Assembly (NCBI RefSeq): GCF_900129075.1
Contig: NZ_FQVH01000001.1
Span: 120,604 to 184,603, forward strand
DNA length: 64,000 nucleotides
Direction of reading: 5' to 3'
Origin: Caldanaerobius fijiensis DSM 17918
GTDB lineage: Bacteria > Bacillota > Thermoanaerobacteria > Thermoanaerobacterales > Caldanaerobiaceae
This document shows positions 16,843-25,699 of this stretch, piece by piece; positions within the stretch are counted from its first letter, which is position 1, and the number at the start of each line of letters is the position of its first letter. Both the position numbers and the translations under genes were made by a program. The notes under the pieces were generated by a model. The model was not told the origin of the DNA. It made no database searches and worked only from the letters and a program-made list of their open reading frames with translations.

Positions 16843-16890
16843 GTTATATTTAAATATAACACATTATATAATAGCACATAAAAAAGCCAA
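16843..16890 (-). promoter_or_regulatory. lon promoter with 18-bp perfect palindrome
   Basis: On the minus strand TTGGCT (16890-16885), a 16-nt spacer and TATAAT (16868-16863) form a promoter with predicted +1 near 16856. gttatatttaaatataac at 16843-16860 is a perfect 18-bp palindrome spanning about -4 to +14, a position where a bound repressor would block initiation. It does not resemble the CIRCE (HrcA) or CtsR heptad operators. The -35 box lies in the arm of the lonB terminator. Confidence 0.65.
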
Positions 16891-16905
16891 TGGCAAAACC
16901 ATTGG
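16880..16905 (-). terminator. Intrinsic terminator of lonB
   Basis: Arms ccaatgg and ccattgg (7 bp, perfect) with a 5-nt loop directly behind the lonB stop at 16907, followed on the minus strand by CTTTTTT. Confidence 0.88.
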
Positions 16906-16906
16906 A

Positions 16907-18598
16907 TTAATTTTTTATTGTTTTTAACTGGGCGTTAAATTGTATCACCTTATCTTTTTCTTCTGATACCTCATCTCTTACAGCAATTTTAATAACCTCT
17001 TTTATATCCTTTACAGGAATTACTTCAACGCCTGCTATATGTTTGAAAATTCCCTGAAAATTTTCATGGGGTATTATAACCTTTCTAATTCCTGCCGCTC
17101 TTGCAGCACTAATCTTTGTGGTAACACCTCCTACCGGTTTTACTTCACCTCTTATGGATATTTCTCCTGTCATGGCAACATAATTATCCACTGGCTTACC
17201 GGTTACAGCTGAATATACGGCCGTCGTAATAGCAATTCCAGCTGAAGGACCATCAATGGGTATGCCTCCAGGAAAATTTATATGGACATCGTAATCTGCC
17301 AGGTCTATCAAAAATATATTTTTTAATACTGTCATAACATTGTCAATAGAATTAGAAGCCATACTTCTTCGCCTAATTTTTCTGTTTTCATTACCCATCT
17401 CCTCTTCCTCTGCAATACCCGTTACCCTTATCCCGCCACTGCCTTTTGCAACAGCCTTTGCTGCAACCTCAATTTCCACAAGAGTTCCTAATCCAGGGCC
17501 GTAAACTGCCAGACCATTCACACAGCCCACCTCTGGCTTATCTTTGACAGCAAAATCAGGCCTTGGGCTGTAGTGCCCATTATTTATAACCCATTCTATA
17601 TCCTCCAGCGTAATAACTGACCTTCCTTCTATTATAGCAAGCCCACCAGCCAGCTGTATCATATTTACGGCATCGCGCCCGTTGGCAGCATAACGGGATA
17701 TTAGCTCAGCACAACCCTTTTGTAGTTCAAAATTACCTTTTCGCGCAGCATTTTGAGCAATAAGTGCCACTTCATCCCTGGTAAGCTCTCTAAAATATAT
17801 CTCCACACAACGCGATCTCAGTGCTGGTGGCAATTCTTCGCTGGACCTTGTTGTAGCACCAACCAATCTAAAATCTGCAGGTAAGCCATTCTGAAATATA
17901 TCATGTATATGCCTAGGTATGTTCTTATCTTCTGAATTATAATAAGCACTCTCTAAAAAAACTTTCCTGTCCTCTAATACTTTTAAAAGTTTATTCATTT
18001 GTACAGGATGAAGTTCGCCTATTTCATCAATAAACAGTATACCACCATGGGCTTTGGTCACAGCACCAGGCTTTGGTTGGGGTATACCTGCAATCCCTAG
18101 CGGTCCTGCTCCCTGGTATATTGGATCGTGTACCGATCCCATCAATGGATCTGCAATCCCCCTCTCATCAAATCTCAATGTAGTTGCATCCATTTCTACA
18201 AACTTAGCATCCGACTTAAAGGGTGAAAAAGGATTGGCTTTAGCCTCTTCTAGCACCAATCTAGCCGCAGCGGTTTTACCTACACCAGGTGGACCGTATA
18301 TCAAAACATGCTGTGGATTTGGACCGCATAGAGCGGCTTTTAGAGCTTTTATACCTTCTTCCTGACCAATTATCTCTTCCAGCGATTGGGGCCTGGTCTT
18401 TTCTGATAAGGGTTCTGTTAAATGTATATGTCTGAGTTTGTTCAACTTTTCCATTTCTTTTTTTGATTCGCGGTCAATTATTATTCTGTTGTATTGAGAG
18501 TTCTTCGTGAGGTTATACAGGTATATTGCCAATATAATAGCAAAAACCAGTTCAATCACTAAAACGGCATTGTTAATAAAAATCACCTCCTCATGCAT
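16907..18598 (-). CDS. lonB: Lon-like protease LonB, membrane-tethered
   Basis: 563 residues. Unlike LonA it lacks the N-terminal LON domain and starts with one membrane helix (residues about 9-30: NNAVLVIELVFAIILAIYLY). The AAA+ module has Walker A GPPGVGKT at 102-109 and Walker B GGILFIDEIGELHP. The protease domain has the serine in IPIDGPSAG and the lysine in VGGVTTKISAARAAG, one residue pattern different from LonA. In Bacillus subtilis LonB acts in the forespore under sigma F control; a sporulation role is inferred here from the family and from the other spore genes in the window. The gene lies between clpX and lonA as in Bacillus. Confidence 0.95.
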   Translation of the reverse strand: MHEEVIFINNAVLVIELVFAIILAIYLYNLTKNSQYNRIIIDRESKKEMEKLNKLRHIHLTEPLSEKTRPQSLEEIIGQEEGIKALKAALCGPNPQHVLIYGPPGVGKTAAARLVLEEAKANPFSPFKSDAKFVEMDATTLRFDERGIADPLMGSVHDPIYQGAGPLGIAGIPQPKPGAVTKAHGGILFIDEIGELHPVQMNKLLKVLEDRKVFLESAYYNSEDKNIPRHIHDIFQNGLPADFRLVGATTRSSEELPPALRSRCVEIYFRELTRDEVALIAQNAARKGNFELQKGCAELISRYAANGRDAVNMIQLAGGLAIIEGRSVITLEDIEWVINNGHYSPRPDFAVKDKPEVGCVNGLAVYGPGLGTLVEIEVAAKAVAKGSGGIRVTGIAEEEEMGNENRKIRRRSMASNSIDNVMTVLKNIFLIDLADYDVHINFPGGIPIDGPSAGIAITTAVYSAVTGKPVDNYVAMTGEISIRGEVKPVGGVTTKISAARAAGIRKVIIPHENFQGIFKHIAGVEVIPVKDIKEVIKIAVRDEVSEEKDKVIQFNAQLKTIKN

Positions 18599-18635
18599 AT
18601 TATGTGCATTAAGAGGTGTTAATACTCAAACAAAT

Positions 18636-19910
18636 TTACGATACGCTCTCTGTTTTTTTGCGACTTTTTTTAGTGGTTTTTTGCTCATTTATCACCAGAG
18701 TTGGGCTGAGATGCTTCTCCACGGTTTCTTTAGTTACAATGCATTTTTCAACGTCATCTCTACCAGGAATCTCATACATTACATCAAGCATAATATCTTC
18801 CATAATAGCCCTTAATCCCCTGGCGCCAGTTTTTAAACTGATAGCTTTATCCGCGATAGCCTCAAGGGCCTCCCTTTCAAACTCCAATTTGACATTATCC
18901 ATCTCAAACATCTTTTGATATTGCTTTACGAGAGCGTTTCTAGGTTCCACCAAAATTCTTATAAGTGCATCGCGATCGAGGGAATCCAGCGTTACGACTA
19001 TTGGCAATCTCCCGATAAACTCAGGTATAAGGCCGAACTTCAACAGGTCTTCAGGCATAACCTTTGAAAGGATCTCTCCGATTTTTTTATTTTCTTTGCT
19101 GATTATTTCTGCTTCAAAGCCCATAGATTTTCTTGCTGTCCTATTTTCAATAATCTTTTCAAGGCCATCAAATGCCCCACCGCATATAAACAATATATTG
19201 GTAGTATCTATCTGTATAAATTCTTGATGAGGATGTTTTCTGCCCCCCTGCGGCGGTACATTAGCTATAGTGCCCTCCAGTATTTTAAGTAATGCCTGTT
19301 GAACTCCTTCTCCAGATACATCCCTGGTTATAGATGGATTCTCGGATTTGCGGGCAATTTTGTCGATCTCATCTATATATACGATACCCTTTTCAGCTTT
19401 TTCTACATCGTAATCTGCAGCCTGTATAAGCTTTAAGAGGATATTCTCCACATCTTCACCCACATAGCCCGCTTCGGTCAACGACGTGGCATCAGCTATG
19501 GCAAAAGGTACATTAAGTATTTTAGCCAGCGTCTGAGCCAGCAAAGTCTTTCCTGAGCCAGTAGGTCCTAGCATAAGTATATTACTCTTTTGTAATTCCA
19601 CGTCATCGGCCTTAACTTTCGAATTGATCCTCTTATAATGATTGTATACAGCTACTGAAAGCGCAATTTTGGCTTTCTCCTGACCCACCACATATTCATC
19701 GAGAACAGCCTTTATTTCCTTAGGCTTTGGAAGATCATTAAATTCAAAATTATTTTCATCCTCGAACTCTTCGTCAATTATTTCCTGACACAGCTCAATA
19801 CATTCATCGCAGATATATACACCTGGCCCCGCCACCAAACGCCTTACCTGATCCTGAGTTTTTCCGCAAAATGAGCACTTCAATTGTTTTGAATTGTCGT
19901 ATTTCGCCAT
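18636..19910 (-). CDS. clpX: ClpX, ATP-dependent unfoldase of ClpXP
   Basis: 424 residues. The N-terminal zinc-binding domain has Cys12, Cys15, Cys34 and Cys37 (KCSFCGKT and ICDECIELC). Walker A is GPTGSGKT, Walker B is [14 protein letters not shown], and the sensor and arginine-finger regions ([25 protein letters not shown]) are present. The ClpP-binding IGF-type loop corresponds to KSMGFEAEI, which differs slightly from the commonest form. ClpX unfolds tagged proteins and feeds them to ClpP, encoded 23 nt upstream. The gene is in the tig-clpP-clpX-lonB order, so trigger factor and the protease are likely made together. Confidence 0.98.
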   Translation of the reverse strand: MAKYDNSKQLKCSFCGKTQDQVRRLVAGPGVYICDECIELCQEIIDEEFEDENNFEFNDLPKPKEIKAVLDEYVVGQEKAKIALSVAVYNHYKRINSKVKADDVELQKSNILMLGPTGSGKTLLAQTLAKILNVPFAIADATSLTEAGYVGEDVENILLKLIQAADYDVEKAEKGIVYIDEIDKIARKSENPSITRDVSGEGVQQALLKILEGTIANVPPQGGRKHPHQEFIQIDTTNILFICGGAFDGLEKIIENRTARKSMGFEAEIISKENKKIGEILSKVMPEDLLKFGLIPEFIGRLPIVVTLDSLDRDALIRILVEPRNALVKQYQKMFEMDNVKLEFEREALEAIADKAISLKTGARGLRAIMEDIMLDVMYEIPGRDDVEKCIVTKETVEKHLSPTLVINEQKTTKKSRKKTESVS

Positions 19911-19933
19911 TTTTTCACCTCTTTTTAAAAGGA

Positions 19934-20518
19934 CTATTTCCTTTTATATATGACGTCATCTATCACACCATAACTCTTTGCTTCCTCTGCGCTCATCCAG
20001 AAATCCCGTTCTGTATCTCTCTGGATTTTCTCGAGAGGTTGCCCTGTTCTCTCTGCTAATATTTTGTTTATCTTGTCTTTTAATTTCAATATATGCTCTG
20101 CTTGAATCTTGATGTCTGTAGCCTGGCCCTGTGCGCCACCCATCGGCTGATGTATCATGATCTCGCTGTTAGGTAACGCTAACCTTTTTCCTTTTGCACC
20201 AGCTGCTAGCAAAAACGCTCCCATAGATGCAGCCATACCTACACATATAGTGGATACATCAGGCTTTATATACTGCATGGTATCGTATATAGCCATTCCC
20301 GCAGATATGGATCCGCCAGGACTGTTTATATAAAGCATAATATCTTTATCAGGATCTTCAGACTCTAGAAACAAAAGCTGCGCGACTACAAGGCTCGCAG
20401 ATACGTCATTAATTTCATCGCCTAAAAAGACAATTCGCTCCTTAAGTAGCCTTGAATATATATCGTAAGACCTTTCTCCCCTATTAGTTTGTTCGATAAC
20501 TATAGGAACCAGATTCAT
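19934..20518 (-). CDS. clpP: ClpP protease, catalytic subunit
   Basis: 194 residues starting [25 protein letters not shown]. With the ATG at 20518 the catalytic triad falls at Ser98 (GMAASMGAF), His123 (MIHQPMGG) and Asp172 (RDTERDF), identical to the B. subtilis numbering, which supports this second ATG over the one at 20521; the Shine-Dalgarno spacing (gaggagg, 7 nt) is also better. Fourteen subunits form the proteolytic chamber that works with ClpX. The tig stop codon TGA overlaps this start region, so the two genes are translationally coupled. Confidence 0.98.
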   Translation of the reverse strand: MNLVPIVIEQTNRGERSYDIYSRLLKERIVFLGDEINDVSASLVVAQLLFLESEDPDKDIMLYINSPGGSISAGMAIYDTMQYIKPDVSTICVGMAASMGAFLLAAGAKGKRLALPNSEIMIHQPMGGAQGQATDIKIQAEHILKLKDKINKILAERTGQPLEKIQRDTERDFWMSAEEAKSYGVIDDVIYKRK

Positions 20519-21837
20519 CATTTTTCCTCCTCGCTATTGTTTTCGCCTTTATCTACTATTTTACTATTATTAACTAAAAAATCAATTGTCTTTTCAACCA
20601 AAATATGCCCTTTTAAGTGCTCTATATATTCATCATCATAACTTTCTTTTATCTTTTCTACCTCTATATTGTTTATTTTAGCCATCTCTTCCAACTCTTT
20701 ATCCACATCTTCCTGGGTAACCTCAATATTCTCCATCTTTGCCACTTTTTCAATCACCAGAGATGTTTTAACCCTATTAGTAGCTTCTTCTTTAAGGCTA
20801 TTTCTAAACTGATCCATAGATATTCCCAGGTATTGCAAATAATTTTCTAAATTGGTACCCTGATATCTCAAGCTAAGATCATAATCTGCCAACATGTCGT
20901 CAATCTGATGCTCTACCATAACATCGGGAATATCTACAGTGGCATTGTCGACTACCTTTTTTATTACAGCATTGGTAAGTTCATTTTTAGCCCTGTACTC
21001 AGCTTGTTTCTCTAACTTTGCTTTTATATCATTTTTCAACTCTTCTAATGTCTCAAACTCACTGACTTCTTTGGCAAACTCATCGTCGAGCTCTGGCAGT
21101 TCCTTTACTTTTATTTCATTAATCTTTACTTTAAACAAAGCATCTTTTCCTGCCAAATTTTCAACGCGATAATCATCGGGAAACTTGACTTTAACCTCCA
21201 GCTCATCTCCTATATTAGCCCCTAATAGCTGATCTTCAAATCCCGGTATAAAGGTATTTGAACCTACTTCAAGGATGTAGTTCTCTGCAGAACCGCCTTC
21301 AAAAGATTTGTCTTCAATATAACCATTAAAATTGATATTTACTATATCGCCTTTTTGAACAGGCCTATCTTCCACTGTTACCAGCCTTGCATTTTTATTG
21401 CGCATATTTTCGAGTTCTTTTTGAACATCCTCGTCTGTAACATTATACTCTATTTTTTCTACTTCTATTCCCTTGTACTGACCTAATTGCACTTCAGGCT
21501 TTAAAGTAACTTCTGCCTTAATTATAAGGTCTTTGCCTTTTCCAATTTGCTCTATATCTATTTTAGGAAGATCTACAGGTACCAATTGGTTTTCTTTTAT
21601 TGCGCTTTCATATTTATTCCGAAAAATTTCATCAATAGCATCTTCGTAAAATACACTTTCTCCATAAAATCTCTCAATTATACTCCTTGGCGCTTTGCCC
21701 TTTCTAAATCCCGGAATATTAAATTTCCCCACATTCTTTACATAAGAAGCCTGAACCGCTTTGTCGAATTCCTCATAAGGTACTTCTAACTTTATTGTAG
21801 CTACATTGTTTTCTATTTTTTCCAAACGTACACTCAT
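20518..21837 (-). CDS. tig: Trigger factor, ribosome-associated chaperone
   Basis: 439 residues. The N-terminal ribosome-binding domain contains [16 protein letters not shown] with the GFRKGK signature. The central FKBP-like prolyl isomerase domain starts near [23 protein letters not shown], and the rest is the helical arm domain with a very acidic C-terminus. It binds nascent chains at the ribosome exit. The ATG at 21837 is chosen because gggaggatatttg lies immediately upstream; an in-frame start five codons earlier has no such site. First gene of the tig-clpP-clpX unit. The 250 nt upstream hold the IS605 relic and the tRNA-Leu terminator. Confidence 0.97.
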   Translation of the reverse strand: MSVRLEKIENNVATIKLEVPYEEFDKAVQASYVKNVGKFNIPGFRKGKAPRSIIERFYGESVFYEDAIDEIFRNKYESAIKENQLVPVDLPKIDIEQIGKGKDLIIKAEVTLKPEVQLGQYKGIEVEKIEYNVTDEDVQKELENMRNKNARLVTVEDRPVQKGDIVNINFNGYIEDKSFEGGSAENYILEVGSNTFIPGFEDQLLGANIGDELEVKVKFPDDYRVENLAGKDALFKVKINEIKVKELPELDDEFAKEVSEFETLEELKNDIKAKLEKQAEYRAKNELTNAVIKKVVDNATVDIPDVMVEHQIDDMLADYDLSLRYQGTNLENYLQYLGISMDQFRNSLKEEATNRVKTSLVIEKVAKMENIEVTQEDVDKELEEMAKINNIEVEKIKESYDDEYIEHLKGHILVEKTIDFLVNNSKIVDKGENNSEEEK

Positions 21838-21883
21838 CAAATATCCTCCCACGCATTATTTTTATTTTGCTCTATTATTTTAC

Positions 21884-21983
21884 ATTGAACTCCCACAACT
21901 AAAGTCGTAGGATTCCTGTTTCATTGACCTCGTAACCTACTATCTCCACAGGCGTAACTTCGGATAGCTCCTACCCTACGTCA
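21884..21983 (-). mobile_element. Relic of an IS200/IS605-family right end (tnpB C-terminus)
   Basis: On the minus strand an open stretch at 21970-21899 translates as ELSEVTPVEIVGYEVNETG followed by ILRL and a TAG stop, which I recognise as the C-terminal tail typical of TnpB proteins. An upstream TAG closes the frame after 23 codons. The stop lies inside the hairpin CCTACGAC-TTTA-GTTGTGGG (21911-21892), the usual subterminal palindrome of IS605 right ends, followed by AGTTCAATGT. A second small hairpin (GGGTAG/CTATCC) sits at the other side. No tnpA and no other part of tnpB is present. The limits are approximate. Confidence 0.75.
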
Positions 21984-22056
21984 AATTATAACATATAAAA
22001 AACATTAAATACAAGTGCATAGAATATTTATAATAAAAAGCATAAAATATTAAATA

Positions 22057-22082
22057 AGAGATATTGCCGTCGCAATATCTCT
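22057..22082 (-). terminator. Terminator downstream of tRNA-Leu
   Basis: Perfect 11-bp arms agagatattgc and gcaatatctct with a 4-nt loop, ending in TTATTTAATATTTT on the minus strand. Confidence 0.85.
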
Positions 22083-22089
22083 TTCACGG

Positions 22090-22171
22090 TGCGGGAGAAG
22101 GGACTTGAACCCCCATGCCTTGCGGCACCAGATCCTAAGTCTGGCGCGTCTGCCAGTTCCGCCACTCCCGC
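22090..22171 (-). tRNA. tRNA-Leu, anticodon UAG
   Basis: 82-nt class II tRNA. The acceptor arms GCGGGAG and CTCCCGC pair perfectly; the anticodon arm CCAGA-CTTAGGA-TCTGG gives anticodon TAG (codon CUA). A long variable arm (TGCCGCAAGGCA) and the T-loop GGTTCAAGTCC are present. The encoded 3' end after the discriminator A is CCG, not CCA, so the terminal A must be restored after transcription. Its own terminator follows. Confidence 0.97.
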
Positions 22172-22277
22172 AAACACTACATATATATTACCACAATACA
22201 AAGTAAAAAACAAGAGCATAAAATTATTTTTGCACTATTATTTTGCAATAGTACAGTTATTGCATCTATTTTTTATA

Positions 22278-23759
22278 TCATGCAAATGGATTCTCATCTT
22301 TGTATAACATTGATGCCGGCTGATTAAACGACACATCTTCGATGCCAAGCATCTTCATGGCTGCAAAGAGCACCTTACCAGCATGTTTAAATGCCACACC
22401 TGTATGATGAGGATACCTCTTTGCAATGAGCACGTGCCTATAAAATCTCGCCATTTCCTTAACTGCAAATACGCCTATACTACCAAATGACCTCGGATCT
22501 ACATCGATTACTTCACCTTCTGCTACATAGCTTCTTAACATACAATCAGCTGTACCTTGAAGCCTGAATAGTGTAATATCACCCGGTCTTATGGTACCTT
22601 CTAACGTCCCTCTTGTAATATCTGGCTCTTTATCTGGTTCTAAAAGCCTGTGCATAATAAGCTGATACTTCATAGCTGCGTTTTTCACATGGCATTTTGG
22701 CGTATTACCGCAGTGAAACCCCATAAAAAGGTCAGTGAGCTTATACCCTTCAAACTTATCCTTGTTATTATAATACATATCTGCTGGAACGGTGTTATTG
22801 ATGTCAAGCAGTGTTGCCGGCATATTTGTAGCGCATGTTATTATGTACTCGCTTAAGCTACCATATATATCGGTTTCACATGACACTGGAATCCCTCTTG
22901 CAGCAAGCCGCGAATTAACATAACACGGCACAAAGCCAAACTGTGTCTGAAAAGCAGGCCAGCACTTATTAGCAAAAATTACATACTCTGACGCGCCTAT
23001 ATTATTTTCTATCCAGTCCAGTAAAGTAATTTCATATTGCGCCAATTTTGGAAGAATGCCAGGATAGTTATTGCCATCACCAAGTTCTTCCTCCATCTCT
23101 TTGACCACATCATGAATTCTTGGATCTCTCTCATGTTTATTGAAAGATTCAAACAAATCAAGTTCCGAGTTCTCCATAATTTCTATGCCAAGATCATACA
23201 ATGGCTTTATTGGAGCATTACACGCCAAAAAATCTTGAGGCCTGGGACCAAAGCTAAAAATCTTCAACTTTGAAAGACCAAGTATCACCCTTGCAATATC
23301 CTTAAAATCAGAGATCATATCGGCAATTTCATCTGCTGTCCCCACTGGAAACTCTGGAATATACGGCCTTAGATTCCTCAACCCCATATTATATGAGGCG
23401 TTGAGCATGCCACAATATGCATCTCCACGGCCTTCTATAAGGTTATTTTCGGTTTCCTCTGCTGCTGCAACATACATACTCGGACCGTTGAACTTTTGTG
23501 CCAGCATGGTTTCTGGCCCTTCCGGTCCAAAATTTCCAAGGTATACAACTAATGCGTTCACACCAGCTTCTTTAAGTTCTTCCAAAGCTTTTAATACGTC
23601 TTTTTCATTCTCTACTGTCGTCCTAATTTCACAGATCTCAATACCTTTTTTTCTACAAGCAGCCACAACAGCTTCCCTTCTCTTCGAACTTAATTCTATA
23701 GGAAAGCAATCCCTGCTAACCGCTACTATGCCAAGTTTGACCTGCGGAATATTTACCAT
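22278..23759 (-). CDS. L-fucose/L-arabinose isomerase-family protein
   Basis: 493 residues, soluble. The architecture fits the FucI/AraA-like sugar isomerase superfamily: an N-terminal Rossmann-like part (KLGIVAVSRDCFPIELSSKR; ALVVYLGNFGPEGPETMLAQ), a middle part with KCWPAFQTQFGFVPCYVNSRL and SCETDIYGSLSEYII whose acidic residues can bind Mn2+, and a C-terminal beta domain ending GVAFKHAGKVLFAAMKMLGI. Known members interconvert aldoses and ketoses such as fucose/fuculose or arabinose/ribulose; the exact sugar is unknown. It lies downstream of a GNAT gene and a Gfo/Idh gene on the same strand, and a cre site is nearby, which suits a carbohydrate role. A weak hairpin (22235-22253) may end the unit. 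Confidence 0.75.
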   Translation of the reverse strand: MVNIPQVKLGIVAVSRDCFPIELSSKRREAVVAACRKKGIEICEIRTTVENEKDVLKALEELKEAGVNALVVYLGNFGPEGPETMLAQKFNGPSMYVAAAEETENNLIEGRGDAYCGMLNASYNMGLRNLRPYIPEFPVGTADEIADMISDFKDIARVILGLSKLKIFSFGPRPQDFLACNAPIKPLYDLGIEIMENSELDLFESFNKHERDPRIHDVVKEMEEELGDGNNYPGILPKLAQYEITLLDWIENNIGASEYVIFANKCWPAFQTQFGFVPCYVNSRLAARGIPVSCETDIYGSLSEYIITCATNMPATLLDINNTVPADMYYNNKDKFEGYKLTDLFMGFHCGNTPKCHVKNAAMKYQLIMHRLLEPDKEPDITRGTLEGTIRPGDITLFRLQGTADCMLRSYVAEGEVIDVDPRSFGSIGVFAVKEMARFYRHVLIAKRYPHHTGVAFKHAGKVLFAAMKMLGIEDVSFNQPASMLYKDENPFA

Positions 23760-23833
23760 TTATAAAAACCCCCTTATAATAACATCGTTCACACTATGCT
23801 TACTATCATTATATTACTTATATTATACCTCAT

Positions 23834-24391
23834 CTAAATTAACCATGCCATCCACTTTTTATCAATAATTTTAAATATGTTTTCCCATCTCTGTACTTGA
23901 TTTTCGTGAACAATTACAGGTTTAAATCCAAGTTTTAAATACGTCTTAATGGCGGGTATACGAAAGTCATCTGTCTCCAGTACAGCTGAGATTTTGCCTT
24001 CACTCGCCATTCGATGCAAAGCCGCAAGACTAACCTGTAAACCTAACCCCTTACCGGTATGAGTCGATAACACACCTACCATGTGAAGATAGCCAACATC
24101 ATTTCCAAATTTAGGCCGATGCCACGCAGATGCAGTAGCTACGGGGATATCATCAAAACAAATAAACAATACTCTTTCTGGTTTAAAGCTTTCATCATCT
24201 GCCATCATTTTTTTGAAGTTACTTTCCATCTTAAACGAATCGTTTATTATATTTTCCCAAGCTGCTTCGTCACCAGCACGAAAATGCCTCAAACTATAAC
24301 CTGTAGGAAGTTTAATTTGTGGTAGATCAGCAAGAGTTTTCCTTTCCATTACCAATTGTGGCGATTTGCCATATAAGTCCATGTTCTCCAT
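23834..24391 (-). CDS. GNAT-family N-acetyltransferase
   Basis: 185 residues. The C-terminal half has the acetyl-CoA-binding motif A as LHMVGVLSTHTGKGLGLQVSLAALHRM (Q/R-x-x-G-x-G/A type, here THTGKGLG), then motif B as LETDDFRIPAIKTYLKLGFKPV. The N-terminal 35 residues (LVMERKTLADLPQIKLPTGY) precede the GNAT core. The acceptor is unknown. The gene sits between a Gfo/Idh dehydrogenase and a sugar isomerase-like protein; its start ATG at 24391 has ggagggg just upstream, and a perfect cre-type sequence lies 24 nt before it. Confidence 0.85.
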   Translation of the reverse strand: MENMDLYGKSPQLVMERKTLADLPQIKLPTGYSLRHFRAGDEAAWENIINDSFKMESNFKKMMADDESFKPERVLFICFDDIPVATASAWHRPKFGNDVGYLHMVGVLSTHTGKGLGLQVSLAALHRMASEGKISAVLETDDFRIPAIKTYLKLGFKPVIVHENQVQRWENIFKIIDKKWMAWLI

Positions 24392-24414
24392 TGATGTGCC
24401 CCTCCATATACAAT

Positions 24415-24430
24415 ATGTAATCGGTTACAT
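24415..24430. promoter_or_regulatory. Perfect cre-type (CcpA/LacI-family) operator
   Basis: ATGTAATCGGTTACAT fits the catabolite-responsive element WTGNAANCGNWWNCAW at every fixed position and has the central CG of LacI-family operators. It overlaps the stop of the Gfo/Idh gene and precedes the GNAT start. From inside a transcript it would act as a roadblock to the GNAT and isomerase genes, or repress an internal promoter. Confidence 0.7.
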
Positions 24431-25557
24431 CATAGCTTTATAACTTTATCTCTGTTAGATAGGTTCTTTGTAAAGCGAGGCATCTCAATAACCTTCCCGT
24501 TATTCATAGCTGACAACTCTGACAGAAGGCCTACCGCTGTCCATTCGCATGCCTCGTAAACATCAATAGCCGGCTTTACACCTTTCAATACAGCATCAAC
24601 AAAATCCTGGACAATAAAGAAATCTCCTTCCCAATGTCCTGCTTTTTTCTGCTCTTCTGTGACATTCTTATATCTCTCTGGTAAATAATCATAAAAATCC
24701 TTTAACGGTCGCCATTTTGCTTCATCTGTATTTTTATCCATTCCTTTTAACCAGATCTTATGGTCATCTCCCATCCCTCTCGGCGCCTCATAACAGCCAT
24801 TCGTACCCTGTAGTGAATAATATGCCATATTGTGCGGACGTTCAGATATACAATCTAAGCGCAGCTTTATAAGCTTGCCACTTTCAAGCTGACATAATGT
24901 AATACTTGTATCCTCTTGGCGAAACTCTTTCGACGTATGCCAGCCGGTACCCAAACACATAACATACTTTACATGATCTCCCTCAAACCATTTCATGACA
25001 GGTCCAAGGCTGTGCGTAGGATAAAAATTGCCTCTTTTTCCCAGTTGCCAAAATTTTCTCCATGAAGTTTTGCCATTAGGATACACTGCAAGGTTCTTTA
25101 TATTGTGGAGGTATTCACCTTCTCCAAAATACACCTCACCAAATAAGCCTTTATCCACCATATTCTTAATAAGTTGATTTTCAGGAATATAACAATAATT
25201 TTCAGCCATCATGTAAACCTTCTTATATTTTTCGACCCACTCTATGAGCCACCACAACTCATCTATTGTTACCCCTGCGGTTACTTCACTCAATACATGT
25301 TTGCCAGCCTCAAGGGCCGCAATAGCTTGTGGCACATGGCACTGCATCGGCGTTGCTATTACAACAGCGTCAATATCTGTCTCCAGCATATCTTCAAACA
25401 CCCTGTACGTCTTAGGTATATGAAATTCCTTTGATGCTCGCACCAGCACATCTTCATTTATATCGCATAATGCCACAATCTCTACATCCGGAATCGATTT
25501 AAAGCCTATAATAGTGCTTAATCCTCTTGCACCAGCAATACCTATTTTTAATGTCAT
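24430..25557 (-). CDS. Gfo/Idh/MocA-family oxidoreductase
   Basis: 375 residues. The N-terminal Rossmann motif is LKIGIAGARGLSTIIGFKS (G-x-A-x-x-G variant), followed by the family segment VVIATPMQCHVPQAIAALEAGKHVLSE, where the usual lysine of the EKP motif is replaced by S-E-V-T. The catalytic region (YPTHSLGPVMKWF) keeps the histidine of the D-x-x-x-H pattern in altered form. Members oxidise or reduce the ring of sugars, inositols or glycosides with NAD(P); the present substrate is unknown. ATG at 25557 with ggaggtgttaaaa upstream. It begins a unit that follows a terminator, and may lead into the GNAT and isomerase genes. Confidence 0.9.
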   Translation of the reverse strand: MTLKIGIAGARGLSTIIGFKSIPDVEIVALCDINEDVLVRASKEFHIPKTYRVFEDMLETDIDAVVIATPMQCHVPQAIAALEAGKHVLSEVTAGVTIDELWWLIEWVEKYKKVYMMAENYCYIPENQLIKNMVDKGLFGEVYFGEGEYLHNIKNLAVYPNGKTSWRKFWQLGKRGNFYPTHSLGPVMKWFEGDHVKYVMCLGTGWHTSKEFRQEDTSITLCQLESGKLIKLRLDCISERPHNMAYYSLQGTNGCYEAPRGMGDDHKIWLKGMDKNTDEAKWRPLKDFYDYLPERYKNVTEEQKKAGHWEGDFFIVQDFVDAVLKGVKPAIDVYEACEWTAVGLLSELSAMNNGKVIEMPRFTKNLSNRDKVIKL

Positions 25558-25639
25558 TTTTTAACACCTCCTCTTAATCTCATTATAATAGTCGCTTACT
25601 ACAAAAGCAAGCAAATCCAATTTTTTAAAAGGCATAAGA

Positions 25640-25670
25640 AAAAAAACATAAACCGTTTGGCTTATGTTTT
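25640..25670 (-). terminator. Terminator after the aldo/keto-reductase-like gene
   Basis: Arms aaacataaacc and ggcttatgttt (10 of 11 pairs plus G-T) with a 4-nt loop, followed on the minus strand by a run of T. It separates the mannosidase-region genes from the Gfo/Idh gene. Confidence 0.88.
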
Positions 25671-25699
25671 ATACAAACTTAATAATACATTCAACAGTT

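Noticed and set aside
16843-16860. CIRCE (HrcA) or CtsR operator for lon
   Set aside because: The palindrome has neither the CIRCE arms with 9-nt spacer nor the tandem heptads of CtsR.
21838-22056. Intact insertion sequence or CRISPR-like array
   Set aside because: Only a 100-bp tnpB end is present; there is no tnpA, no complete tnpB, and no regularly spaced repeats here or elsewhere in the window.
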